This document shows positions 53,726 to 63,084 of a DNA stretch of 64,000 nt, piece after piece (positions within the stretch are counted from its first letter, which is position 1; the number at the start of each line of letters is the position of its first letter). This DNA comes from Cutibacterium porci (GTDB lineage: Bacteria > Actinomycetota > Actinomycetes > Propionibacteriales > Propionibacteriaceae): contig NZ_VUMG01000004.1 of assembly GCF_009696315.1 (NCBI RefSeq), positions 1-64,000 of the forward strand, read 5' to 3'. The notes below the pieces were generated by a model. It was not told the origin of the DNA. It made no database searches and worked only from the letters and a program-made list of their open reading frames with translations. A program made the translations under genes and the position numbers.

Positions 53726-54313
53726 CTACTCCATGGGCTCACGGGTATGTTGGGCGTAATAGACAACCGTCTCACCGTAGCGGGAATTCCACGACTCGTA
53801 TCCGTCTGGAAAGCGGGGCGCGCGACTACGCCGCGACCTCTCGACCACGAGCAGGCCGTTGTGTGCGAGAGCCCTCTCACTGGCCATCGCGATAAGGCCA
53901 TCCATGTCGTCGTCGGCAAGGTCATAGGGGGGATCAAACCAAACGATGTCAAATATGTGTTGAGTGGCCGCGAGAAATGACATCACGGTCTGAGATGACA
54001 CCTGGATTCTTAACCGGGTTGTCCGCGAATTGTCTTTCATGACGTTGCATGCATAGCGGTCGCGATCGACGGCAACGACCGTCCCGGCACCCCGACTGGC
54101 AGCCTCTAAGGCTACCGCACCTGATCCAGCAAACAGGTCGCAGAATGCTTGACCGGCCAGGTGGTCCTCAGGGGCTTCATTCGTGGTCCCATTCCATGCC
54201 GCCAGGGCGGAAAACACCGCCTCGCGTACCCGGTCGGTCGTCGGACGTGTCAGTCTCCCTGACGGGGTGGCCAGACGCTGTCCACCGGCACGCCCCGCGA
54301 TAATCCTGCTCAC
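53726..54313 (-). CDS. rsmD: 16S rRNA (guanine966-N2)-methyltransferase
   Basis: 195 residues. MSRIIAGRAGGQRLATPSGRLTRPTTDRVREAVFSAL is the family start; AdoMet site FCDLFAGSGAVALEAASRGAG; catalytic DPPY in VWFDPPYDLADDD. Upstream of coaD on the same strand. Confidence 0.95.
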   Translation of the reverse strand: MSRIIAGRAGGQRLATPSGRLTRPTTDRVREAVFSALAAWNGTTNEAPEDHLAGQAFCDLFAGSGAVALEAASRGAGTVVAVDRDRYACNVMKDNSRTTRLRIQVSSQTVMSFLAATQHIFDIVWFDPPYDLADDDMDGLIAMASERALAHNGLLVVERSRRSRAPRFPDGYESWNSRYGETVVYYAQHTREPME

Positions 54314-54474
54314 AACACCAGGCTAGCGGTCCTAGCCAATCTTCCTCGCGCTCGTGAGTTTCTGACGAGCGTGGCCGCAGGAAATATGGCCATCTGGCGT
54401 CCTTGCATCGGCAACCTCAGCAATTTTGTGCCAGTCGGTTCCCGAAGTGCGCCGCGTTCAGGAAGAATAGGCCC

Positions 54475-54897
54475 ATGATCAATGACGAGAACCCGATCAC
54501 CGAGGTCCCGGAGGATAGCTGCTGGGGTTACCTGGACACCGCCGAGGTTGGTCGCCTGGCCACCAGTGTTAATGACCAGCCAGAGGTATTCCCCGTCAAC
54601 TACGTCGTTGACGGACAGAGCATTGTTTTCCGCACTGCAGCCGGTAGCAAGTTAGAGGACATTGTCACGAATAATCGAGTCGCTTTCGAAGCGGATGGCT
54701 GGAGCGAGGAAACCGGCTGGTCAGTCGTTCTCCGTGGCAAAGCCGAAGTTATTACCGACGACGCCGAGCTTGCGTTGTGTGCCAAGATGCCGCTACTGCC
54801 CTGGGTGCCAACTGTTAAGCGCAACTACGTCCGCGTAACGTGCGAGCAGATCACCGGGCGCACTTTCGCCTTCGGACCCGAACCGAAAAATAACTGA
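54475..54897 (+). CDS. Pyridoxamine 5'-phosphate oxidase-fold protein
   Basis: 140 residues of the split-barrel flavin-binding family (CWGYLDTAEVGRLATSVNDQPEVFPVNYVVDGQSIVFRTAAGSKLEDI). Probably binds FMN or F420; not a true PdxH. ATG at 54475 with AGGAAG nine bases upstream; the longer frame to 54403 has no support. It is on the opposite strand between rsmD and recG, which are usually adjacent. Activity unknown. Confidence 0.85.
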   Translation: MINDENPITEVPEDSCWGYLDTAEVGRLATSVNDQPEVFPVNYVVDGQSIVFRTAAGSKLEDIVTNNRVAFEADGWSEETGWSVVLRGKAEVITDDAELALCAKMPLLPWVPTVKRNYVRVTCEQITGRTFAFGPEPKNN

Positions 54898-54904
54898 CAC
54901 GAGA

Positions 54905-54932
54905 GGCCCGGATCGCTGACGCGGTTCGGGCC
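54905..54932. terminator. Hairpin between convergent genes
   Basis: 12-bp stem: GGCCCGGATCGC (54905-54916), TGAC loop, GCGGTTCGGGCC (54921-54932), with two G-U pairs in the plus-strand RNA. No strong T-tract. Confidence 0.6.
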
Positions 54933-54985
54933 TTCGCCATATCTGCCGGCCGGTATATGTGCCCAACCAGGCGTCACACGTCAAC

Positions 54986-57214
54986 TCAACCTTGTTCCAT
55001 GAGGTCGCCTTCAGCGAGCATTTCCGTAGCGGTCACGATGTCAAGGAGCCTCGGATCGTCGGGGGTTTCACTCACCCACCGTTCCGCCAGGTCTTTCGAT
55101 GCCGTAACAATCTCGGCGTGGTCCAGTACCCTCAACAGCCGCAATGGAGACGAGTACCCGGATTGGGAAGATCCCAGCACGTTGCCTTCGTGACGTTGAG
55201 CAAGGTCGAGTTCGGCCAGCTCAAATCCATTGCGGGATGACGCCACGGCGTCCAGGCGCTCGCGTGCCGCCGATCCGGGGGGTGCGGTCGTGACAAGAAG
55301 GCAGAGCCCTGGAAGGTTGCCCCGACCAATCCGACCACGCAGCTGGTGCAGCTGAGAGACGCCGAATCGATCAGCGTCCATGATGACCATCATGGTGGCA
55401 TTGGGGACGTCTACACCGACCTCGATCACTGTTGTAGAGATGAGGACTTGAGACTCACCCCTGATGAACCTGTCCATGACAAGGTCTTTTTCAGACGGAT
55501 CCAGCCGGGAGTGCAATGCCTCAACCCTCAATCCGGCCAGAGATCCGGTCGCTAGCTGGGGAGCAAGCTCTTCGACGGCAGCTGTGGGAGGGCGGCCTCC
55601 TTCGACGTCATCAGCGTCATCGGAACTGATGCGGGGGCACACCACAAACACCTGATGTCCGGCATCACATTCCTCGCGGATTCGCTGCCAAGCCCGGGTG
55701 AGCCAGGGCCCATGGACAGGCAGATCGACGACCGTGGTCTGGATGTCCGCGCGCCCGGTCGGTAACTCTCTCAGGCTAGAAACCTCAAGATCACCGAAGA
55801 CCGTCATCGCAACCGTGCGTGGAATCGGGGTCGCAGTAAGGACGAGCTCGTGAGGACGAGCGCCGTCGCCGGTGGCAAGAACGCTGCGTTGCTCAACGCC
55901 GAAGCGGTGCTGCTCATCAACGACGACTAACCCAATGTCGTTGTAGATCACTCTGCCCGACAACAGCGCATGAGTGCCGACGATGATTCCAGCGGCTCCC
56001 GAAGCAATATCGGCTAGCGCTGCCCGGGTGCCGGCAGCATTCATCGACCCTGTCAGCAGTGTCACGCCGGTAGAGATCTCTGGGGCGTCCAATCCTCCAC
56101 CGTTCGCCAATTCGCCCAGCATCGAGGTGATAGTTCGGTAATGCTGCTGGGCAAGGACCTCGGTTGGTGCCAGCAGGACAGCCTGATGCCCGGCGTCGAC
56201 AACTTGCAACATCGCTCGCAACGCGACGAAAGTTTTCCCAGAACCAACTTCTCCTTGCAGCAGCCGGTGCATGGGACGATCTGACGAAAGGTCAGCGTCG
56301 ATTGTCTTACTGACCTCTTGCTGGCCAGATGTCGGGATAAAGGGCAAGCGATCCTCAAAGGCGGCCAGCAAGCCGTCCTCGCGACGTGAGCACACCGGGG
56401 CGTCATGACGGTCTACGCTGCGGCGCCGCACTGCCATCGTCACCTGGGTAGCAATCGCCTCCTCCCAGACAAGCCGCTCGGCACCGCGACCCGCCTCCTC
56501 CACCGAGTGCGGGTGATGGATGGCGTGGTAAGCCTCCCATAAACTCGGTAGATCAGCTTCATGACGTAACCATTCCGGCAGAGTGTCCTCAAGTTCGGGG
56601 GTGGAATCGAGCAACATCGACTCGACAGACGCGATTTCCCAGGTACGCAACTTCGATGTCTGGGGGTAAAGACCGAGCAAGCCGTGACGCTGCACTTGGG
56701 CAGCCATGACCTTGCCCTCTTCTCGACCCGCGACGACCTTGCCGTTACGGTCGATCATGACGAAATCGGGATGGACGAGCTGTGGGTTTCCGCGAAACTC
56801 GCCCACCTTGCCGACAAAGATGCCGTGAGTGTGGGCAGAAAAAATGCGTTGCCAATAGGCCACTACATGAGGCTTGCCAAAAAAAGTCACCGGAAGACGG
56901 GCCGTCCCGTCAGAAAGCATGACTTCCAGACGCTGGCGTGGGCGTCTCTCCCGGCCAGTAACAGTCTTATTGGTGTAAACATCGACACCGACGACGTCAG
57001 CTACCAAAGCGACTTCCGTGTCAACGACGAGGTGGGACAGATCTGTCGTTTCCGTACCAGTAAGGTAGCGACGCGGAAGGTGGCCTAGGGCCTCACCCAC
57101 CGTGTCAATATGCAGTACAGAGAAGGCCTTGGCCGTCTTGGCTCCGACAGCCTCTGCTAACGGACGATGAAGCTCCTGCTGAGTGCGGGTATGCCACCGA
57201 GTTACTGCATTCAC
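54986..57214 (-). CDS. recG: ATP-dependent DNA helicase RecG
   Basis: Remodels stalled forks and Holliday junctions. OB-fold wedge domain in the first third, then superfamily 2 helicase motifs: LLQGEVGSGKTFVAL, VVDEQHRFGVEQR (DEQH), ATPIPRTVAM, and LISTTVIEVGVDVPNATMMVI...LHQLRGRIGRG. About 742 residues from the GTG at 57214; the frame extends to 57328 into the rpmB terminator region, so the longer start is unlikely. Confidence 0.96.
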   Translation of the reverse strand: MNAVTRWHTRTQQELHRPLAEAVGAKTAKAFSVLHIDTVGEALGHLPRRYLTGTETTDLSHLVVDTEVALVADVVGVDVYTNKTVTGRERRPRQRLEVMLSDGTARLPVTFFGKPHVVAYWQRIFSAHTHGIFVGKVGEFRGNPQLVHPDFVMIDRNGKVVAGREEGKVMAAQVQRHGLLGLYPQTSKLRTWEIASVESMLLDSTPELEDTLPEWLRHEADLPSLWEAYHAIHHPHSVEEAGRGAERLVWEEAIATQVTMAVRRRSVDRHDAPVCSRREDGLLAAFEDRLPFIPTSGQQEVSKTIDADLSSDRPMHRLLQGEVGSGKTFVALRAMLQVVDAGHQAVLLAPTEVLAQQHYRTITSMLGELANGGGLDAPEISTGVTLLTGSMNAAGTRAALADIASGAAGIIVGTHALLSGRVIYNDIGLVVVDEQHRFGVEQRSVLATGDGARPHELVLTATPIPRTVAMTVFGDLEVSSLRELPTGRADIQTTVVDLPVHGPWLTRAWQRIREECDAGHQVFVVCPRISSDDADDVEGGRPPTAAVEELAPQLATGSLAGLRVEALHSRLDPSEKDLVMDRFIRGESQVLISTTVIEVGVDVPNATMMVIMDADRFGVSQLHQLRGRIGRGNLPGLCLLVTTAPPGSAARERLDAVASSRNGFELAELDLAQRHEGNVLGSSQSGYSSPLRLLRVLDHAEIVTASKDLAERWVSETPDDPRLLDIVTATEMLAEGDLMEQG

Positions 57215-57240
57215 GTCGCCACCGTATCGACCAGTAACGA

Positions 57241-57267
57241 CAAAGAACCCGCCTCTCGGCGGGTTCT
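57241..57267 (-). terminator. Terminator of rpmB
   Basis: AGAACCCGCC (minus strand, 57258-57267) pairs with GGCGGGTTCT (57244-57253), loop GAGA, then TTTG. It separates rpmB from recG. Confidence 0.85.
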
Positions 57268-57284
57268 CGCGTCGAACGCAGTGC

Positions 57285-57470
57285 TCAGCGGCTGACTCGA
57301 CCAGCCTTGAGACACGACGTGCACACATTCATGCGCTTATGCGTGCCGTTCTCGACGACACGGACGCGCTGAATATTCGGGCTCCACCGGCGATTGGTCT
57401 TCTTCTTCGACCAGGGGACGTTGTGTCCGAAACCGGGGCGCTTGGCGCAGATGTCACACACAGCAGCCAC
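57285..57470 (-). CDS. rpmB: 50S ribosomal protein L28
   Basis: 61 residues, MAAVCDICAKRPGFGHNVPWSKKKTNRRWSPNIQ. Four Cys (CDIC and CTSC) mark the zinc-binding type. Own terminator follows. The 139-bp gap upstream to RNase J probably holds its promoter. Confidence 0.97.
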   Translation of the reverse strand: MAAVCDICAKRPGFGHNVPWSKKKTNRRWSPNIQRVRVVENGTHKRMNVCTSCLKAGRVSR

Positions 57471-57609
57471 TGGGAGATCTCCTGTTCAGGGCCGGGCGCA
57501 AGACGCACCCGACGCAATCGTTGGGTTCGGGGGTTCCTTCGGGAACTGGACAAGCCTATACGTTCAACCCACCAGAACCCAAATCGTCAGCACACCGACT
57601 CGACAGCCC

Positions 57610-59301
57610 TCAGATCTTGACGACGACAGGCACGATCATAGGTCGACGCTTCAGCGACCGCGCCACCCACCGGCCAATGGTTCGACGGACCACTTGTTGC
57701 AATCGGTGGGTGTCGTCCATACCTGATTCCATGGCTTTTTCGAGTTCAGCGACGATTTGATCGGTAATGCCCTCGAAGACCGAGTCGTCTTCTGCGAAAC
57801 CACGGGCTTGAATCGCCGGGCGAGACACCACAGAAGCCGAGCGGGTATCGACCGCAGTAACAACCGATAAGAATCCCTCCTCACCAAGGATGCGGCGATC
57901 AGTGAGGGTATCCTCGGTGAGCTCTCCCACCCCTGATCCGTCAACGAGGATGTAGGAGGCATCGACCTTGCCGACAACTTGCGGCACTCCGTCGACAAGA
58001 TCGATGACTCCGCCATCTTCGACAAGCACGACATTCTTCTCATCGACACCGGTGGCTTTGGCCAAACTAGCGTTGGCAACGAGGTGACGCACCTCGCCAT
58101 GAATTGGCATAACAGCACGGGGGCGCACGATGTTGTATACGTACAGCAGCTCTCCAGCTGCAGCGTGACCCGAAACGTGGACCAACGCATTGCCCTTATG
58201 CACCACGGTGGCGCCAAGTTTCGTCAACCCGTTGATCACCCGGTAAACGGCATTCTCATTGCCGGGGATGAGAGAGGACGCCAGCAAGACAGTGTCTCCC
58301 TCACCGACCTCAATATCCCGGTGCTCCCGGTTAGCGATCCTCGCTAGCGCCGATAACGGCTCCCCCTGAGACCCAGTCGAGATAATGACGACCTCGTTAT
58401 CCCGATAGTGGTCCAAATCTCGCAACTCGATGACGGTATTGTCCGGAACGTCGAGGTAACCCAGATCCTGGGCAACAGCCATATTGCGAACCATTGAACG
58501 GCCTACGTAGCAGACCTTGCGGTTGTGGCGAACCGCCATATTGAGTACTTGCTGGACACGATGCACATGGGAGGCAAAGCAGGCGACAATAAGTTTTTTA
58601 TTCGCCTTTTCGAACACCCTCTCAATAGCCGGTTCGATCTCCGTCTCAGACTTCACAAACCCCGGCACCTCGGCATTCGTCGAGTCGACCATAAGGAGAT
58701 CGACCCCTTCCTCACCGAGCCGTGCAAAAGCGCGCAGGTCAGTGATTCGCCCATCTAGCGGCAACTGGTCCATTTTGAAGTCGCCGGTATTGATGAGAGT
58801 TCCGGCATCGGTACGCACACACACTGCCAACGCATCAGGAATGGAGTGGTTGACGGCAACAAACTCCAAGTCAAACTGCTCGCCAACCTCGGCGACATCA
58901 CCTTCGTGAACAACATTGAGCTGGTAACTCTTGATGCGATGCTCGCGCAATTTGGCTTCGACAAGGGCCAGGGTCAGCCTAGATCCGTAAATTGTAATAT
59001 CGGGGCGACGCTTGAGCAAGTATGGCACCGCGCCAATGTGATCCTCGTGGCCATGAGTAAGCACCAGAGCCCTCACCCTGGACAATTTTTCATCGTCGAG
59101 GTAATCCAGGCCAGGCAGCAACAGGTCGACACCGGGATGGTCATCCTCTGGAAAAAGCACCCCGCAGTCAATAAGGAGGATCTCCCCATTGATCTCGTAG
59201 CACGACATGTTGCGCCCGACATCCCCCAATCCTCCGAGCGGGATGATGCGCAATACGTCCGGTTGAAGGTCTGGGGGTGTCGTCAGTCCAGTCTTAGCCA
59301 C
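57610..59301 (-). CDS. rnj: Ribonuclease J
   Basis: Beta-CASP metallo-beta-lactamase exo/endoribonuclease, 563 residues. Zinc site THGHEDHIGAVPYLL, further ligands in NTGDFKMD, MVDSTNAE and CYVGRSMVRN, beta-CASP motif ISTGSQGEP, and late His in PIHGEVRHL. The C-terminal domain (from about 450) is the dimerization part. Ends 10 bp before a phospholipid acyltransferase start region on the same strand. Confidence 0.96.
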   Translation of the reverse strand: MAKTGLTTPPDLQPDVLRIIPLGGLGDVGRNMSCYEINGEILLIDCGVLFPEDDHPGVDLLLPGLDYLDDEKLSRVRALVLTHGHEDHIGAVPYLLKRRPDITIYGSRLTLALVEAKLREHRIKSYQLNVVHEGDVAEVGEQFDLEFVAVNHSIPDALAVCVRTDAGTLINTGDFKMDQLPLDGRITDLRAFARLGEEGVDLLMVDSTNAEVPGFVKSETEIEPAIERVFEKANKKLIVACFASHVHRVQQVLNMAVRHNRKVCYVGRSMVRNMAVAQDLGYLDVPDNTVIELRDLDHYRDNEVVIISTGSQGEPLSALARIANREHRDIEVGEGDTVLLASSLIPGNENAVYRVINGLTKLGATVVHKGNALVHVSGHAAAGELLYVYNIVRPRAVMPIHGEVRHLVANASLAKATGVDEKNVVLVEDGGVIDLVDGVPQVVGKVDASYILVDGSGVGELTEDTLTDRRILGEEGFLSVVTAVDTRSASVVSRPAIQARGFAEDDSVFEGITDQIVAELEKAMESGMDDTHRLQQVVRRTIGRWVARSLKRRPMIVPVVVKI

Positions 59302-59311
59302 GGCGAATAGC

Positions 59312-59956
59312 CTACCGAGAGCCTGCGACAGATTCGCTCATTCGAGCGGCGTCGTCAAGGGCCCTAGAGACAAATCGTTCAGCTCGCTGTCGCAACTCTT
59401 CCCGGGCCTGACGAGAGGGCAGTGCCGGGTCGGGATACATAGGCGAACCCACTCTCGCCTCCAGCTGAGGGCGACGCCATCTCACACCCACCATGCGCCC
59501 CGACCGCACCAGAGCGACCGGAACAATGGGAGCTCCTGTACGCACCGCCAAGGCAAAAGCCCCGGGACGAAAGGTGCTAACTGACGTCTCATAATGACTA
59601 ATGTCACCCTCCGGATAGATGACGACGCAGTCTCCGTCAGCCAGCGCCTCAGCATTGCTCGAGAAAAACCCACGCACATCGCTAGGATCAACCTCAATAG
59701 TGCCGAAAGCCCGCAAAATAAGCCCTGCTACCGGAATGTCGAAGTTTGACGGCTGAGAATTGAACCTCAAGCCCACTGGCCAGAACACTCGCACCAAGGC
59801 CAAACAATCGAAATCATGGACATGGTTGCTGACGATGATCGTCCCTGGGGCGAGATGGTGACGTCCCCTCCTGCGAAAGGCGAAGGTAAACCCAGTAAGA
59901 GCAACCGCCGCCGGGCCAATAATCGCCACGTAAGCGGCACGCCGAATCTTCCTCAT
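59312..59956 (-). CDS. 1-acyl-glycerol-3-phosphate acyltransferase-like protein
   Basis: 214 residues of the PlsC family. Catalytic HX4D in VSNHVHDFDCL and the substrate motif YPEGDIS (EGT variant). A hydrophobic N-terminal segment (AYVAIIGPAAVALTGFTFAF) suggests membrane association. Start overlaps the upstream glycosyltransferase stop (ATGA), so lipid acylation and glycosylation may be linked, as for phosphatidylinositol-mannoside-like or glycolipid synthesis. Exact acceptor unknown. Confidence 0.88.
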   Translation of the reverse strand: MRKIRRAAYVAIIGPAAVALTGFTFAFRRRGRHHLAPGTIIVSNHVHDFDCLALVRVFWPVGLRFNSQPSNFDIPVAGLILRAFGTIEVDPSDVRGFFSSNAEALADGDCVVIYPEGDISHYETSVSTFRPGAFALAVRTGAPIVPVALVRSGRMVGVRWRRPQLEARVGSPMYPDPALPSRQAREELRQRAERFVSRALDDAARMSESVAGSR

Positions 59957-61107
59957 CCAACCGGCTCCACAACCGCGGCGTCAAACATCGCAGCCAACAT
60001 CCGCGCAGAACGATCCAGGGCGTACTCCTGACGACAATGAGCTTGAGCTTTCCCGGCAGCTTCGCGCTCCAGCGGGTGCTCCAACCACCAATCGATTTCA
60101 GCAGCCATGGCCTGCGGATCACGTGGCGGACACACACCGTGCTCAGCCACCCGACAAAATTGGCTCGTTGCCGACAGAGGACTATCGACGATGAGGCACG
60201 GTAACCCGACGGAGGCTGCTTCCAAAGCTGCTAAAGACTCGATCTCCACGTCGGCGGGATGGACGTAAAGATCAGCTGCTCGCAGTTCAGCGATGAGATC
60301 CTCAGACCGGTCATGATAGACAAAAACTGCATGAACACCTGCGCGGTGAGCCCGTCGTTGTAGTGACTCATAGTCTGGTCCACGACCAGCAACCACAAGG
60401 CGAATCCGGTCGCGATGACGGGCACGAGCCACCGCGTCAATCAGAACGTCAATGCGCTTCTCAGGAGAGAGCCTGCCCACCGTCATAATCGTCGCCGGAC
60501 CGTCGCTATCTAGAGTCCAGGTCTGGCGTAGCGGGCCTGGCCGAAACTGTGGTGGCACACCGTTTGAAATAACGTGAAGGTGCTGACGGTAACCGTGAAT
60601 GCGCAATTGTTGGGCGATGAATTCGCTGGGAGCATGAATGTGGGCCACATCGTGATAAAAAGCTCGCCATAGAATTCGATAGACATCGTCCGATAATCGT
60701 CGAGCACGAGCCAAATGCAGGTTGTATGTAATATTCTCAGGTTGAATGTGAAAACCTGCGGTCACTGGTACGCCAGCATGGCCAGCCACGTGCTTTGCGC
60801 AGACACCCATCGGTGAAGGCATGATGACATGCACGACATCTGCATGAGCCACCGCTGACCCAATTACCGCCCTTACCGGCTGCGCGAGATCAACATTCTG
60901 GACGTCAGCCAGAGAAGAAATAACCGGCACATACAAGTTCGGCACCTCAATCACCGGGATACCGTCAGTATGAGGTTTTGCTGTCCCCACAGCGCTGAGA
61001 AGCCGAACCTCGTGCCCCTGGGCACGCAACGCATGAGAAAAACGAAGAGTCGACGTAGTCGTGCCGTTTCCTGGTCGGAGAGTGTCAACTACAAGAAGAA
61101 TTCTCAT
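59953..61107 (-). CDS. GT4-family glycosyltransferase
   Basis: 384 residues, GT-B fold. N-terminal MRILLVVDTLRPGNGTTTSTLRFSHALRAQGHEV, central VITNGV-like HVISNGVPPQF, and donor-binding TVGRLSPEKRIDVLIDA with E-x7-E in EIESLAALEAASVGLP. Resembles mannosyltransferases acting on lipids. First of a two-gene unit with the acyltransferase. Confidence 0.9.
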   Translation of the reverse strand: MRILLVVDTLRPGNGTTTSTLRFSHALRAQGHEVRLLSAVGTAKPHTDGIPVIEVPNLYVPVISSLADVQNVDLAQPVRAVIGSAVAHADVVHVIMPSPMGVCAKHVAGHAGVPVTAGFHIQPENITYNLHLARARRLSDDVYRILWRAFYHDVAHIHAPSEFIAQQLRIHGYRQHLHVISNGVPPQFRPGPLRQTWTLDSDGPATIMTVGRLSPEKRIDVLIDAVARARHRDRIRLVVAGRGPDYESLQRRAHRAGVHAVFVYHDRSEDLIAELRAADLYVHPADVEIESLAALEAASVGLPCLIVDSPLSATSQFCRVAEHGVCPPRDPQAMAAEIDWWLEHPLEREAAGKAQAHCRQEYALDRSARMLAAMFDAAVVEPVG

Positions 61108-61193
61108 GCGGCAGCACCGTTACCTATCGACTCAGACATTGTCTGTATTGACGCCATCCCAGCTTTGGCCCCCGTTTCTGATTCGACAGGCGG

Positions 61194-61224
61194 TGGGGCC
61201 CATCCTTATCGGACGGACCCCACA
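61194..61224 (-). terminator. Terminator of poxB
   Basis: On the minus strand GTGGGGTCCGTCC, 5-nt loop, GGATGGGCCCCAC: a 13-bp stem in which two positions are G-U pairs only in the minus-strand RNA, supporting that orientation. 13 bp after the poxB stop. Confidence 0.6.
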
Positions 61225-61237
61225 ATATAATGATTTA

Positions 61238-62977
61238 TCAGAAGCGCGGGATATTGCGCATATTTGACGTGGCCATTGACACTGCTTCGCCAGCACCACG
61301 GTTAAGCACAATCTTGCTCATAGCGGTGGCGAACCCGATCATCTGCTCACCCTTAATCTCAGGTGGAAGGGACAGGGCGTTGGGGTCGGTGATGACCTCG
61401 ACCAACGCTGGACCGTCAAAGTCCAGCGCATCGCGAAGAGCACGGTGAATGTTGCGTGGATCATCGACCCGCTCGGCATGGTATCCAATCGCCTTGGCCA
61501 CACCCGCATAGTTGACGTCGTGAACGTCGGTGCCGAAGTCGGGCAACCCGTTGACGAGCATCTCCAGCTTGACCATGCCGAGGGTGGAGTTATTGAAGAC
61601 GACCACCTTGATCGGCAGATTAAGCATACGAGCGGTCACCAGTTCGCCGAGGAGCATGGAGAGACCGCCGTCTCCCGAGACCGAAATAACTTGACGTCCT
61701 GGGTGTGAGGCCTGCGCGCCAATGGCATGCGGCAAGGCGTTAGCCATCGATCCATGCAGGAAAGATCCGATAAGGCGACGAGTACCGAGGGGATCGATGT
61801 AACGAGCTGTCCACACATTGCACATACCGGTATCGGCAGTGAAGATGGCATCGCGATCGGCCACCTCGTTGAGAACGTGAGCGACGTATTCGGGGTGGAT
61901 CGGCTTCATGTGCTCGACATTGCGGGTGTACGAGCCGACCGGGGCCTTCATAATCTTGGCATGACGCTTGACAGTGGCCTTGAGGAACTTGTCATCGTGC
62001 TGCTTTAGCAACGGAGTGACAGCGTTGCAAAGAGCCTTGGCGTCAGCGTGAATCGGGAAGGACACGTCAGTACGACGTCCCAGCTTCTCCGGACGGTTCT
62101 CGACCTGGACGGTAAGGGTGTCGGGAAGGAACTGGTTATAGGGGAAATCGGTCCCTAACAGGATAAGGACATCTGCATCATTCATGCCCTCAGCAGCGGC
62201 ACCATAACCCAGCAAGCCGGTCATACCGACATCGAAGGGATTGTCGTACTGAATAAAGTCCTTGCCTCGCAGGGAATGGCCAATAGGAGCCTTGAGCTTG
62301 TCGGCGAGGGCGAGGACCTCATCGTGTGCGCCTTCAACACCGGCGCCGGCGAAAATGGCAACCTTCCTCGCGTCGTTGAGCAACGTGACAAGCTGGCGGA
62401 CGTCCTCTGGATTCGGCTCAATAGACGGCCGACGGCTCGGAACAAAGACCGGCGAGGGAGCAACAGCCTTTTTATCCGAAATATCACCCGGAAGGGTAAT
62501 GACAGAGACGGTACTGCCAGAAACAGCATGGCGGATGGCAGAATTGACGACACGTGGCGCCTGTTCCGCTGTAGAAACTAATTCACAGTAGTCGGAACAC
62601 TCCACGAAGAGACGGTCAGGATGGGTCTCCTGGAAATAGCTCATGCCAATCTGGACGCTAGGAATATGGGATGCGATTGCCAATACCGGCACCTGAGAAC
62701 GGTAAGCATCGAACAGCCCGTTAATGAGGTGAAGGTTGCCCGGTCCGCACGAACCCGCACATACCGCGAGCTCGCCCGTCAAGGTCGCCTCCGCAGCGGC
62801 TGCGAACGCCGCAGCCTCTTCGTGGCGAACATGCACCCAGTCGATGCCGCCCTTGGCGGAGCCCCCAGTTTTACGAACCGCATCAACGATTGGGTTAAGG
62901 GAGTCACCGACGATGCCGTAGATCCGTCTCACCCCCGCATCAAGGAGTTGTTGGACGAGCTGTTCGGCAACATTCAT
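61238..62977 (-). CDS. poxB: Pyruvate dehydrogenase (quinone)
   Basis: ThDP- and FAD-dependent enzyme converting pyruvate to acetate and CO2 with electrons to the quinone pool. 579 residues. N-terminal ThDP PYR domain with catalytic Glu region (HVRHEEAAAFAAAAEA), FAD domain (about 190-330), and ThDP PP domain with VSGDGGLSMLLGELVTA...VVFNN. The C-terminal membrane-binding segment typical of PoxB may correspond to the last ~25 residues, but is not clearly amphipathic. ATG with GGAGGT seven bases upstream. Confidence 0.93.
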   Translation of the reverse strand: MNVAEQLVQQLLDAGVRRIYGIVGDSLNPIVDAVRKTGGSAKGGIDWVHVRHEEAAAFAAAAEATLTGELAVCAGSCGPGNLHLINGLFDAYRSQVPVLAIASHIPSVQIGMSYFQETHPDRLFVECSDYCELVSTAEQAPRVVNSAIRHAVSGSTVSVITLPGDISDKKAVAPSPVFVPSRRPSIEPNPEDVRQLVTLLNDARKVAIFAGAGVEGAHDEVLALADKLKAPIGHSLRGKDFIQYDNPFDVGMTGLLGYGAAAEGMNDADVLILLGTDFPYNQFLPDTLTVQVENRPEKLGRRTDVSFPIHADAKALCNAVTPLLKQHDDKFLKATVKRHAKIMKAPVGSYTRNVEHMKPIHPEYVAHVLNEVADRDAIFTADTGMCNVWTARYIDPLGTRRLIGSFLHGSMANALPHAIGAQASHPGRQVISVSGDGGLSMLLGELVTARMLNLPIKVVVFNNSTLGMVKLEMLVNGLPDFGTDVHDVNYAGVAKAIGYHAERVDDPRNIHRALRDALDFDGPALVEVITDPNALSLPPEIKGEQMIGFATAMSKIVLNRGAGEAVSMATSNMRNIPRF

Positions 62978-63084
62978 GAAAGGGACCTCCGCGGAACTGA
63001 AGACATGTGTAGAGCGGCCGACCGGCCGCGCACTAGCATACGACGCTTCATCTTAGGCTCACCTCGCTCTTCGCGCGAAGCAGA